From assembly GCA_032718475.1 (NCBI GenBank), contig JAUCBJ010008130.1, positions 53,636-117,635 of the forward strand: 64,000 nucleotides of DNA, read 5' to 3'. Positions 34,034-42,850 of this stretch are shown one piece after another. The position numbers and the translations under genes were made by a program. This DNA comes from Nemertoderma westbladi (taxonomy: Eukaryota; Xenacoelomorpha; Nemertodermatida; Nemertodermatidae). The notes below the pieces were generated by a model. That model searched no databases. It had not been told where the DNA came from and was given only the letters and a program-made list of their open reading frames with translations. Position 1 is the first letter of the stretch. Each line of letters starts with the position of its first letter.

Positions 34034-35650
34034 TTATGTCAACAGTCTGGATTCTCGATCTATGACAAATAAACCCTTATGGATTAATGGACTCCATTTT
34101 CTAAGGGGTTTATAGAGAACTGGTCGTTGAGCCGATAATAGATAGAATTCTTTTGGGAAGGCACACATTTGATAATGCTTCAAATGCTTTAATTCCGCTT
34201 GATCAATCTCATCCTCTGTCAGAGGTTGTTTCAATTTCCGAATTTTCTCACTATTAGTGCTCATTTGTTCTCCTAAATGTTCCGAATGTTTTAAACAAAG
34301 GTACGAAATGTATCGGCTTAACCACGCAGTTCTTTTACAAATTGTCAGCCAAGAGGCAGACGAATTTAGTAATTTGTCATAAATACTACATGGCTCTAAT
34401 GCCAGCAACGGTTGTCCGCTAACTATTGGAAGTTTCGAATCCAAACCCGCAGGTTTGGAAACCAAAGGCTCCATTTTGTCGGTCATTTTCTGTCCGTCAC
34501 TTACCAACTGTGACTCCGGTTTAGTCTGTAAGGGTGGTTTTATGTCATAACTTACCCTTCCTGACCTAGTAGTCACGTAAGTCTGTAGGTCTGACAGGTC
34601 TCCGGGCCGCTCCAATGACTCTTCAGGCCGCTCCAATGACTCTTCAGGCCGCTCCAATGACTTAAGTTTGGCTTTAGACTTCGACTTAGAGACTTTCTCC
34701 ACCTTGACTTCTGCATCTTCAGGCATCGGATTGGTCACTATCTTTAGTCGCTCTGGCCAATGTTCCTGTGTCCTTGTTAGAAAATCAGGTCCATGCAACC
34801 AAAACTCCTGCGACTCTTCCTGACAGAATTCCGCCGGCATTGCACCTCTCGAAGTTATGTCGGCCGGGTTCAACACTCCCGGACAATGTCTCCATTGTTC
34901 ATTCGTCGAAAAGTCGACGATCTGAGCGCGTCTGTTGGCCACAAATGTCTTTAGTGCAATATTGTCGGCCGCAATGTATACTAACACTAAGGATACGTCC
35001 GTCCAATAGAATAAGGTCAATGTCGTGTCTAATTCCTCTGTTATTTGCTTACTTACCTCGACTGAAACTACAGCCGCCTGTAACTCTGCACGAGGGACAG
35101 TTATGTATTTGACCGGCATTGTCTTTGATCTAGAAGTCACAAAAGCCATCTCAAACTTGTCCTGACTCAACTCTCGGCGAAGGTAGGCTACCATACCAAA
35201 GCCGGTGTGACTTGCGTCACTAAATAAATGGAGTTCGAGATGAGCTGGGAATACCAGCTGATTCGGAAAGTAGGAACGGGGTACATCTATATTTTTCAAT
35301 AGATGTAACTCGGCTTCCCACTCTCTCCACTGCTTTGCATGTATAGGAGATATTGGTTCGTCCCACTCTAGGTCGGACAACCAAATTTTCCTCATGCACG
35401 CTCGTGCCTGTAATATTACCGGACTGATAAAGTTCATTGGGTCAAATAGTCTACTTAACATCGATAAGCAAATTCTCTTTGTCAAAACTTTGTCTGGGCT
35501 ACTGGGCTCAAATCTAACTCTTACCTGAAATTTATCCGTGTTCGGATTCCAAGCGAGTCCCAGTACTCGCGCCAAGGGGATGGGTTCGCTAATAGGGCCT
35601 CCGAATTCGTAGTGAACTTGGTCAGAGGGAAACCCCCTGTAGCCAAGCAC
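34034..35650 (-). CDS. element A RNase H and connection segment of Pol
   Basis: A 538-codon frame with the end of RT, then Pao-type RNase H: FSDASHTGFGMVAYL, VPRAELQAAVV and YWTDVSLVLVYI carry the Asp, Glu and Asp ligands. A following segment NPADITSRGA is typical of BEL. A disordered linker holds three direct repeats of SLERPEE (about 34610-34660) and a palindrome copy at 34442-34457 that reads KPAGL. It overlaps the RT frame at 35521-35650 in a different frame; the true junction is near 35570. Confidence 0.85.
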   Translation of the reverse strand: MLGYRGFPSDQVHYEFGGPISEPIPLARVLGLAWNPNTDKFQVRVRFEPSSPDKVLTKRICLSMLSRLFDPMNFISPVILQARACMRKIWLSDLEWDEPISPIHAKQWREWEAELHLLKNIDVPRSYFPNQLVFPAHLELHLFSDASHTGFGMVAYLRRELSQDKFEMAFVTSRSKTMPVKYITVPRAELQAAVVSVEVSKQITEELDTTLTLFYWTDVSLVLVYIAADNIALKTFVANRRAQIVDFSTNEQWRHCPGVLNPADITSRGAMPAEFCQEESQEFWLHGPDFLTRTQEHWPERLKIVTNPMPEDAEVKVEKVSKSKSKAKLKSLERPEESLERPEESLERPGDLSDLQTYVTTRSGRVSYDIKPPLQTKPESQLVSDGQKMTDKMEPLVSKPAGLDSKLPIVSGQPLLALEPCSIYDKLLNSSASWLTICKRTAWLSRYISYLCLKHSEHLGEQMSTNSEKIRKLKQPLTEDEIDQAELKHLKHYQMCAFPKEFYLLSAQRPVLYKPLRKWSPLIHKGLFVIDRESRLLT

Positions 35651-36606
35651 TCCTGCAGGCCGTGAGCCACTTCTATGGCTTGTTCCGCTGTGTCCTTGGA
35701 CACCAATCCGTCGTCCATATAGAAGTTTCTCAAGATGGACTCGATGACTTCTACTGGATACTTACCAATCTGGGCTGTTGCCGTTTTCTTTAGAACAGAC
35801 AGCGTGCCGTTTGGACTATCGCGGGCGCCAAATATCCTAACGTACATTTGGTATGTAACCACTGGGCCGGATAAGTCTTCTTTCTCGTACCAGAGAAATC
35901 GAAGGCTATCCTGGTCTGCCTTACAGGCTCTTACCTGGTGGAACATCGCCTCGATGTCACAAGTGAATGCGAATCGCCGCTGTCTAAAACGCAACAGTAT
36001 TCCTATCAAATAGTTATTCAGGTTGGGTCCATCCATCAACTCTGAATTCAGGGACATACCTCTATAGACTGCTGCGCAGTCGTTGACTACTCGGACTTTG
36101 TCAGGTTTGTCAGGGTGAGTCACATAGTGGTGTGGGAGGTAATAAGTCTGGTCTGTCACTAAGTCAGGGCCTTCTACCTTCCCAGCAAATCCCTTGGCGA
36201 AATAGTTGTTGATCTGGGCGCAATACTTCTCCCTAATGTCCGGATTCTTTAACAACCGAGCCCTTACTCCATTCAATCTTTTCAAGGCTAAGCTGTAGTT
36301 GTTCTCCAACTTAGGAGGTTGTCGACGCCACAACATTCCAACTTCAAAATGTCCAGTCGGTAGCAGACGTATGGTATCTTCCATCATCTCCAGTGACCGT
36401 TTCTCATCAGTAGACATAGCTAGGTCATATCCACCGGGTTCCATTGCGTCCCTATCCAGCCATTCGACGGTTCTGGCTCCTGACTCGAGGTCCTGGCGTA
36501 TCAATTCCTTCTGTAGCTCCTCCTCACTGTATTGGAAAATGTCTAGGTCTCGATATTTAGCCACTTGACCCTCCACTATGTTGGTATAAGTCAAAACGTT
36601 ACTCAA
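35521..36606 (-). CDS. element A reverse transcriptase segment of Pol
   Basis: A 361-codon frame with the BEL RT fingers and palm: TYYLPHHYVTHPDKPDKVRV, FAFTCDIEAMFHQVRA (first catalytic Asp), FLWYEKED and FYMDDGLV (the YMDD catalytic pair). The first codon of the frame is TTG, not ATG, and the upstream protease frame stops within four bases of it, so expression needs a frameshift or the break is a mutation. The last ~20 residues are read in the wrong frame. Confidence 0.85.
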   Translation of the reverse strand: MSNVLTYTNIVEGQVAKYRDLDIFQYSEEELQKELIRQDLESGARTVEWLDRDAMEPGGYDLAMSTDEKRSLEMMEDTIRLLPTGHFEVGMLWRRQPPKLENNYSLALKRLNGVRARLLKNPDIREKYCAQINNYFAKGFAGKVEGPDLVTDQTYYLPHHYVTHPDKPDKVRVVNDCAAVYRGMSLNSELMDGPNLNNYLIGILLRFRQRRFAFTCDIEAMFHQVRACKADQDSLRFLWYEKEDLSGPVVTYQMYVRIFGARDSPNGTLSVLKKTATAQIGKYPVEVIESILRNFYMDDGLVSKDTAEQAIEVAHGLQECLATGGFPLTKFTTNSEALLANPSPWREYWDSLGIRTRINFR

Positions 36607-37702
36607 ATAGGTAGCGTGGGCCGCTGAACCAGACCCACGGGTCTGATAACAGTAGTCCTCGGGTTCACTATCTGTCTGGTCGTTGTGAAGTGGTCCGACA
36701 ACCTAACATTATCGGGAATCAACTCCTCGTCCGACTCGCTAAAGTCACTATAGTGGTCAATACAGGTTCTCCTAAACTCGTCTATGTCTGGTGGTTCTAC
36801 TAACGGTGGTTGAGTTATAGGCTGTAATTCGTCGTATCTGTCTATTGGCTTGTCGCCACCTGTAAACTCATAAGACATGGGTACTCTTGTATACCAACCT
36901 AGTATGGTCCTATGGGCATGTGGTCCATTGACATGCGGCTCAGCTGGTCTCGTTTCCCATATCTGGTGTGCGATCAGCTGTTCTGCACCAATTAACATAG
37001 AAACATTCCTATAACCTACCTGGTGTCTCGGTATTCTGAGCTTGTCAAAATACTCCTGTGCTATGGGACTCATCGGCGGCACCTTACCTAACTGCCTGCC
37101 GAATCCCTTCATAGCTAGACACTTAAATCCGTCCAATGGCAAAGCTTTCCGTTCTTGTCGAGTATGCTGGTCTCTTGGAAGTAGGGAGTCTAGTTCCACC
37201 GAAATTCTGTGTCCCTTGAGGTCTCCTACCCCGTGCATAGACTTGAACTCTATTTGGATCTCCTCGGCGTCCTGGAAGCTAGAAACGGCTCTCGCCACTT
37301 CCTCGTCGATATATGATAATGTGGACGCAGTGTCCAACATCACATATATTCGCTTCGATCCCTTATCTCCAGTAAGCTTCACCGGAATCACGCTAAATAT
37401 TTCCGACGTGGCCGATGATAAATACGTCCGCGCGCTGGTCGATGAACTATCCGCAGTGAAACCTTGGCAGGTCACCTCTCTTGCGCTCAACTCGCCATCC
37501 TCGTCCGACGAACCTGGTTGATAACCATCGTCCTGAATGCCGGTATACGTATTTCTTCTTATCGATACGGGTTCTTTGCTCCCCTTCCTTTGAGGATTTC
37601 GCTGTAAGTAACGGTCCGTTGGGGTATGGAAATCCGCATGTAGCAACTTGTGATGTAGTCTGCCGCATTCCATGCATCCGTCCTTGCTGTTCGGGCACTG
37701 CC
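36603..37702 (-). CDS. element A nucleocapsid C-part and aspartic protease segment
   Basis: The frame begins in the second half of a BEL zinc-knuckle region (CMECGRLHHKLLH) and continues into a DUF1758-type aspartic protease: IYVMLDTASTLSYIDEEVA is a D-T-A variant of the usual D-S/T-G active site. It ends with a palindrome copy (36630-36645) read as RPVGL, just before the stop at 36603. The first half of the knuckle region lies beyond the LINE insertion at 38281-38345. A TGA falls inside the target-duplication sequence, so the nucleocapsid was already broken there or was broken by mutation. Confidence 0.8.
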
Positions 37703-37712
37703 GTCATACATG

Positions 37713-38270
37713 GCATGGGCAGCCTTGAATAGGCTTTCCAGGATTTGGAAGTCACCTAGAATTAATCGGAAACTTAAGGTCCGATTATTTAGAGCAGCAG
37801 TAGTTCCAGTACTCCTCTACGGGAGTCCATGCTGGGCTCTAACTGCTGAGGACACCAAATCTCTGGATGGCACATTCACAAGAATGCTACGCCGGGTACA
37901 TTGTGTCAAGTACAATGCACACATCTCCAACCAGACACTATATAACATTGGAGGTGTCTCATTGGTTCCCCCAAGCTTGACACTAGAACAAAATCGCCTC
38001 CGCTTTGCAGGACATTGCTTTCGCCGTGAGGACCAGCCAGTGCATAATCTTGTACTTTGGCAGCCTCATGGAGTGAATAAGCATGGTGGACAGCCCATGA
38101 CTTTCTTGAGACGCATCTTAAAGGACACTGGCCTGGAAGATGCGGATGATCTAGCAAATGTCATGGGTGATAGGGAGTTGTGGCGGTGCAATTTTGTTGA
38201 CAAGCCGGCACAGCATTCTTAAAAATGCAGCTGCAATTCAGCATGCCGATCCTAGTAGTAGATCCTAGTA
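37713..38270 (+). mobile_element. 5'-truncated LINE inside element A, 10-bp target duplication
   Basis: Perfect copies of GTCATACATG at 37703-37712 and 38271-38280 flank the insert, which runs opposite to element A. The frame at 37710-38222 is the C-terminus of a non-LTR RT: RLFRAAVVPVLLYGS, then TRMLRRV, LRFAGHCFRREDQP and VMGDRELWR are typical. After the stop comes the tail AAAAATGCAGCTGCAATTCA and an imperfect CCTAGTAG repeat. The endonuclease and RT core are missing. The same tail occurs at 14453-14604 and 23404-23451. The clade is not resolved. The insertion separates the two halves of element A's zinc-knuckle region. Confidence 0.92.
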
Positions 38271-38345
38271 GTCATACATGACCTGGCGCAAGACATGCCC
38301 AACAGGTATCCAACGTCCGCACTTGAACTCTTCTCTGTTCCGAAT

Positions 38346-41300
38346 TTAATTTTTGAACCGTCTGCAACTATCTAACTTATGGTCGTCAGATCTTACCTCC
38401 TTTAGTAAACAGTATTGGCAACCTACAAATCCATCCGGCAACCCCTGTTGCTTTAACCTAGGTCTATCTAACCGCTCACCTGACCATACTCGCGAGTCTG
38501 ATCTAAAGGCTGGGGTACTCGAATTATATCTGTCTACTGAGTTAAATGTCACAGTGGTCCTGTCATCGTCAAAACTTACCATAGACTTACCGGTAACAGG
38601 TTTAGACTCTCTCATATTCTCCTCTGAGAAGTTTGATTTCATCTCTGCTACTGCGTCTGTGACTATCATGTCATGAATATGCTGAAGTGTCAATACTTTA
38701 CCTTGGCCCTCCAACTTATTCTCTAATTTGCGCCATTTCTGTCTGTAACGCATGTTTAAATGTCTTATTACGCTCTTTAAAACTTCGGCGTGATCACCAT
38801 GATGAGGTAGATTCACCGTCCTCAAGATGTCCAACGCGTTCGAAATAGCGTTCGCTAAGTTCAACAGCTCTAACGGAGTTGTAATCTTTCCGCCCTTACC
38901 CAAGTCTTCTACTATCAACTGTGCCATCTTGGTTTTATTCCCGTAGATGTCGCTAAGCGTCTTCATTGCTAACTCGAATGCTCTTTCATTGCCAACGAAG
39001 TTGTCAGCAATGGCTCTAGGTTCTCGATGGAGCATTTGAAGCAAATAGTTGAACTTCTCGTTGGGAGTAAAGGTGCTGTTGGTTAGCTGCTCGTCGACAT
39101 AGGTTTTGAAAGTCCTCCAATGCTTATGGTTGCCCATAAACTTCTGGGGTTGTTGCGTCGGCAGTCCTTGCCTTGCAGCAAACTTACCTATGTCCCTAAG
39201 GGTTGCGTCGTTCTGGGTTAACAAATGGTTTAGTTCTGCAGGGTTGTTAAGTCTGGTCCTTTCCCGGGGATTGAGACTTACCTGCTCCGCGTCCGTCCTT
39301 CTTTCCTTATAGTTTCGGGACTTCTGACGTCTCATGTCTTCCTCTTCATCACTTGATTCGGTGTCAGTCCTTAGCGCTCGCGTTGGTTTGCGTGCCGAGG
39401 CCCTGACCCAAACATCTTGTATAAACTTTTCGGCTGAGTTTTCGAAATTGGGATTATGGATATTCGGGACAGGCGTCCTTACCTGAGGTCTATGTGGTAT
39501 AGTCTCCTCCGATATGCGTACTCGTTGACTAGGTTGGACTTTATCTAACTCAGGCTTGCTAGGATTAGAATTACCTCTTACCTGGGCTGCTTCCTTTAAC
39601 CGTAGGTTGCTAAGCATGTCCGTTATAGGTTGGATGTGCGGTGATATAGCTTGCGCTAAACTAGCACTTAACTCATCCCTCGTAATAAATTCCTGGCTAG
39701 GGTTCTGTTGTATAGTCGGCTCTATCTGAGTAATCCGCTGTCTCTCATATGATCCCTCTTCCGGTTTAACCCGGAAGTTCTCCGTCGAACTGGGTCGGCG
39801 CTCCGTCCGCGTATTCCAAACCCGCGGGTTCGGTTCGCCCAATACTCGGCCTGTCGGAGTTTCTCTAAACTCTTCGTTCTCGCGTTCCATGTATAGTGGT
39901 GCGGTGCGATGATGCGCTGGATTCTGCGTGATAGGTGAAGCACTAATACCAACTGGCGTGCGATATGTAGAGAACGGTTTAGCGATCCGTGTACTCGTAA
40001 TAGCTGGACCGGGTATAGGAATTCTGGTCGTCATTGACTCGCGTATGGTCGGAGTTCTCGCTTCCTGTTCGGCCTTCTGCAGTGCGAACAGTTCTCGCAA
40101 CTCAGTCCCTACACTCGCCCCACATTCTTCGATCATTCGCATCCCCTTCTCGGCGATTTCATTCGCCTTCCTGGTCCGTTCCTCGCTCTCTAGGTTTAAT
40201 CTCGCACTTTCCAACTGCGCCAGTTTACGTTCTTCTTCTTCCCTCGCTCGTCGTGCTGCGCTCTCTTCTTCCACACGCGCCTTCTCTTCATACAACGCTC
40301 GTCGCTCTTTCTCGATCTTGAGTTCGCGTTCTTTGCGTTCGCGTTCCTTGCATTCGCATTCAAGCTCGAGTTCGCGTTCTTTCTGTTCGCGTTCAAGTTG
40401 GAGTTCGCGTTTGCGTTCCTTGCGTTCGCATTCAAGTTGGAGTTCGCGTTCCTTGCGTTCGCATTCAAGTTGGAGTTCGCGTTCCTTGCGTTCGTGTTCA
40501 AGTTGGAGTTCGTGTTCCTTGCGTTCGCGTTCCGCTTGCTCACGCTTACTTATTTCTTCCAACTCTCTCAACTTCGCGTCTAACTTACGTGTTCGCTCCC
40601 TTTCCCGCTCGGCTTCCTTCCGTGCTTCCGATGCACACAAAACTTCCGCCTGCTGTTCATCCAGTCGGCGTCTTCTCTCCTCCACCGAGTTGTGAGAAAC
40701 AAGGGATCTAGCACATATAACTTTACCTCGTGCGTGACTAACATGGGAATCGCCACTGTCTCTAGATGCATCATCGGGTGGAGTTAACGTTCTCTGCTGG
40801 ATGTTCTCCGTCGTCGGTAGCACCTGGCCCGGTACCACCACTCCACTCTGCATCAGCCAGCTGGTAACTTCCCGCTGATACCTGCGCTCCTCCTTATCCT
40901 GCGTTTCTTCCCGCTCCACTAAATTTCTCAACTCTGCGTCACTCACCTGAGTCGCCTGCGCTTGTGATGCCCATAGCAGCCAGTTCTCCGTCCTAACTCG
41001 TCGAAATCGCTCCGATAATGCGCGGTGCTCCAACAAGGCTGCTAAAACCCTGTCGTAAATCCTCGTCGCCACGTCGCTCGACTGAGACTCTACTGCCTTC
41101 TTTGCTAGGACTGCAAGCTCCTCCGTCTGTTTGAATAACGCTGAGTTGTATCCTTTTCTAATCTCTACTAACCCTTCCCTTCCGATGTTCGCTGAGTCGG
41201 CTAACATCTTCCTTACCTTGTCCGCCGTCCGGGTTATATGTCCGGCATGCGCGCGAAGTTTCTTCTTTATCGCGATATCAAGTTCTCTCTCGCTTACCTG

Positions 41301-41693
41301 ACTCACACTTGGTGGACTTGAAGGATTATTTCGGGAACTAAGGGTACTCCTTACAGCCGCTGGGACCACGGCACTTACCATACCCACAGGTCTGGAAACC
41401 GGGCTCCGGGCTCTCGCTTCTGCTACACTACCCTCCCTATCACTCACCTCTGGTTGGGTTGTAGTACAATCCTTCCTTACAGTAGCGGTAGGGGATCCTA
41501 ATACTATTACCTGAGGTTGCTGTTCTTCCTCACTAGTTACTGTCTCGTCCTCCTGTTCACTTACATCAGCGTCACTCACTGCGTCGTCATAGTCGGCATT
41601 GTCGTCAACAGTAATATTAACGCTATCGTCAGTCGGCGGTCCTGCCGCCGTCTCATAGCTGTCCTCTAGTGCCTCCTTCTCTGAGACACTCAT
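38346..41693 (-). CDS. element A Gag, 1115 aa, truncated at its C-terminus
   Basis: Starts at an ATG at 41693 with an acidic Ser/Glu-rich N-terminus. Residues about 350-530 form a long charged coiled coil built from 11-residue units like ELQLECERKER. Residues about 850-1015 are the DUF1759 capsid-like region (QKFMGNHKHWRTFKTYVDEQ and onward). The frame ends in a first Cys cluster (CQYCLLKE...CRRF) typical of the region before the BEL zinc knuckles. A frame change at the stop (near 38346) separates it from the knuckle sequence CWACLAPGHV at about 38285-38320, which is then cut by the LINE insertion. Two palindrome copies lie in the frame (residues ~103 and ~623). Gag forms the particle that packages element RNA. 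Confidence 0.85.
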   Translation of the reverse strand: MSVSEKEALEDSYETAAGPPTDDSVNITVDDNADYDDAVSDADVSEQEDETVTSEEEQQPQVIVLGSPTATVRKDCTTTQPEVSDREGSVAEARARSPVSRPVGMVSAVVPAAVRSTLSSRNNPSSPPSVSQVSERELDIAIKKKLRAHAGHITRTADKVRKMLADSANIGREGLVEIRKGYNSALFKQTEELAVLAKKAVESQSSDVATRIYDRVLAALLEHRALSERFRRVRTENWLLWASQAQATQVSDAELRNLVEREETQDKEERRYQREVTSWLMQSGVVVPGQVLPTTENIQQRTLTPPDDASRDSGDSHVSHARGKVICARSLVSHNSVEERRRRLDEQQAEVLCASEARKEAERERERTRKLDAKLRELEEISKREQAERERKEHELQLEHERKERELQLECERKERELQLECERKERKRELQLEREQKERELELECECKERERKERELKIEKERRALYEEKARVEEESAARRAREEEERKLAQLESARLNLESEERTRKANEIAEKGMRMIEECGASVGTELRELFALQKAEQEARTPTIRESMTTRIPIPGPAITSTRIAKPFSTYRTPVGISASPITQNPAHHRTAPLYMERENEEFRETPTGRVLGEPNPRVWNTRTERRPSSTENFRVKPEEGSYERQRITQIEPTIQQNPSQEFITRDELSASLAQAISPHIQPITDMLSNLRLKEAAQVRGNSNPSKPELDKVQPSQRVRISEETIPHRPQVRTPVPNIHNPNFENSAEKFIQDVWVRASARKPTRALRTDTESSDEEEDMRRQKSRNYKERRTDAEQVSLNPRERTRLNNPAELNHLLTQNDATLRDIGKFAARQGLPTQQPQKFMGNHKHWRTFKTYVDEQLTNSTFTPNEKFNYLLQMLHREPRAIADNFVGNERAFELAMKTLSDIYGNKTKMAQLIVEDLGKGGKITTPLELLNLANAISNALDILRTVNLPHHGDHAEVLKSVIRHLNMRYRQKWRKLENKLEGQGKVLTLQHIHDMIVTDAVAEMKSNFSEENMRESKPVTGKSMVSFDDDRTTVTFNSVDRYNSSTPAFRSDSRVWSGERLDRPRLKQQGLPDGFVGCQYCLLKEVRSDDHKLDSCRRFKN
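40324..40535 (-). repeat. 33-bp coding minisatellite in element A gag
   Basis: About six imperfect copies of a 33-bp unit (plus strand TTCAAGTTGGAGTTCGCGTT...) encode 11-residue charged heptad-like units in the Gag coiled coil. Copy number could vary between element copies. Confidence 0.8.
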
Positions 41694-42850
41694 AGTCTAA
41701 ATAATATTTGCCTTCCGGCAAAAATATCTCGCAAAAGTTCGAGATATATATATAATTTAATCGAAATGCGATTAAATTATTGTCAAATATCCAATTGTCC
41801 AAAATGTCAAAATAAATTCGCAATGCAATATTGTGAATTTAATAGGATCTAATTTTAGCAAATACCAGTACAATATTTAAACAAAATATTATTCTATAGT
41901 TATTATATAGTATTTAAATACCGGTATGACACAAATAATTTTTTGAATCTAATACAAAATATTTAAAATAAACTTGCCACCTGAATATTTCTAATTTTAC
42001 ATAGATAACTCTAATCAACGCAATTTTGATTTCAAATATTATATGTATCCACTAGCGCGTGGCTACATCTTCGGGTTGCGACTCTCTCTCTCTCTAACTC
42101 GAGCGATTCAAAAACCCATGGTCGGCTAAACCTAACTATCCTAACTAATAAATTGAGTTCAGCTTCGCAGTTAAACAACCGATAATTTTTTACTGCTTCC
42201 ACAAACACAATGGTGCCAACAGAACAACTAACCTTGTTTGCTGTGAGATTCCACGTCCGCGTCCAAAGTTTCAGTCCTTTCGCTGATTGCAAACCGAACC
42301 CGCAGACCCACACGAACCCCAAACTCAGAAGCTCCGTCTTGCCATGTATCTCCAGATGGTATAAAATAACTAAGCGGTTATCCAACATACCGGTACAAAA
42401 CTCTAGATTTTATTACAAAATAATTTTGACCAAAACTGAATTCTCACAAACCTAGCTAAAAATTTCAAAAAACTTACTAATTACGGCCTGCCCTAACGGC
42501 CTAAGGAACCGCTGTATCTGCGATTAGTAAACGCACTACCGTATATCCACTGTATGCAATACAGTAAGTAAAACAGTACACCAACCTAACAGCCTAATGA
42601 ATACTGTGTGCGGTACACCAAAACAAATGTCCTTTCTACTTGTACGCAGTAACAGCAATCAGCCTAATGTACTACTGTACTATTGTACGCGACCAGTGAA
42701 TACAGTAATCTAAACTAACAGCCTAAAGGAATACACTCGATGTTCTACTGTACGCAGTACAGTGCCTAATACTGTGATCTAATTCGTACTTACTGTACGC
42801 AGTACAGCAAACAAAGCATCCTTTACTGTTAAACGAACTACCCCAGCCTA
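41694..42850 (-). other. 5' leader of element A
   Basis: Non-coding sequence between the 5' LTR and gag. Directly after the LTR the sense strand reads TAGGCTGGGGTAGTTCG; TGGGGTAGTTCG could be a tRNA primer-binding site, but I cannot name the tRNA. Several CGTACAGTA/TACTGTACG palindromic pieces lie at 42540-42830 and two TACCGGTA sites at 41919 and 42388. The minus-strand frame at 42032-42388 is not recognised. Confidence 0.55.

Noticed and set aside
28223-41394. Reading the AACCC/GGGTT core of the palindromes as telomere-like repeats
   Set aside because: Each site is a single hairpin unit, not a tandem array, and the loop bases vary.
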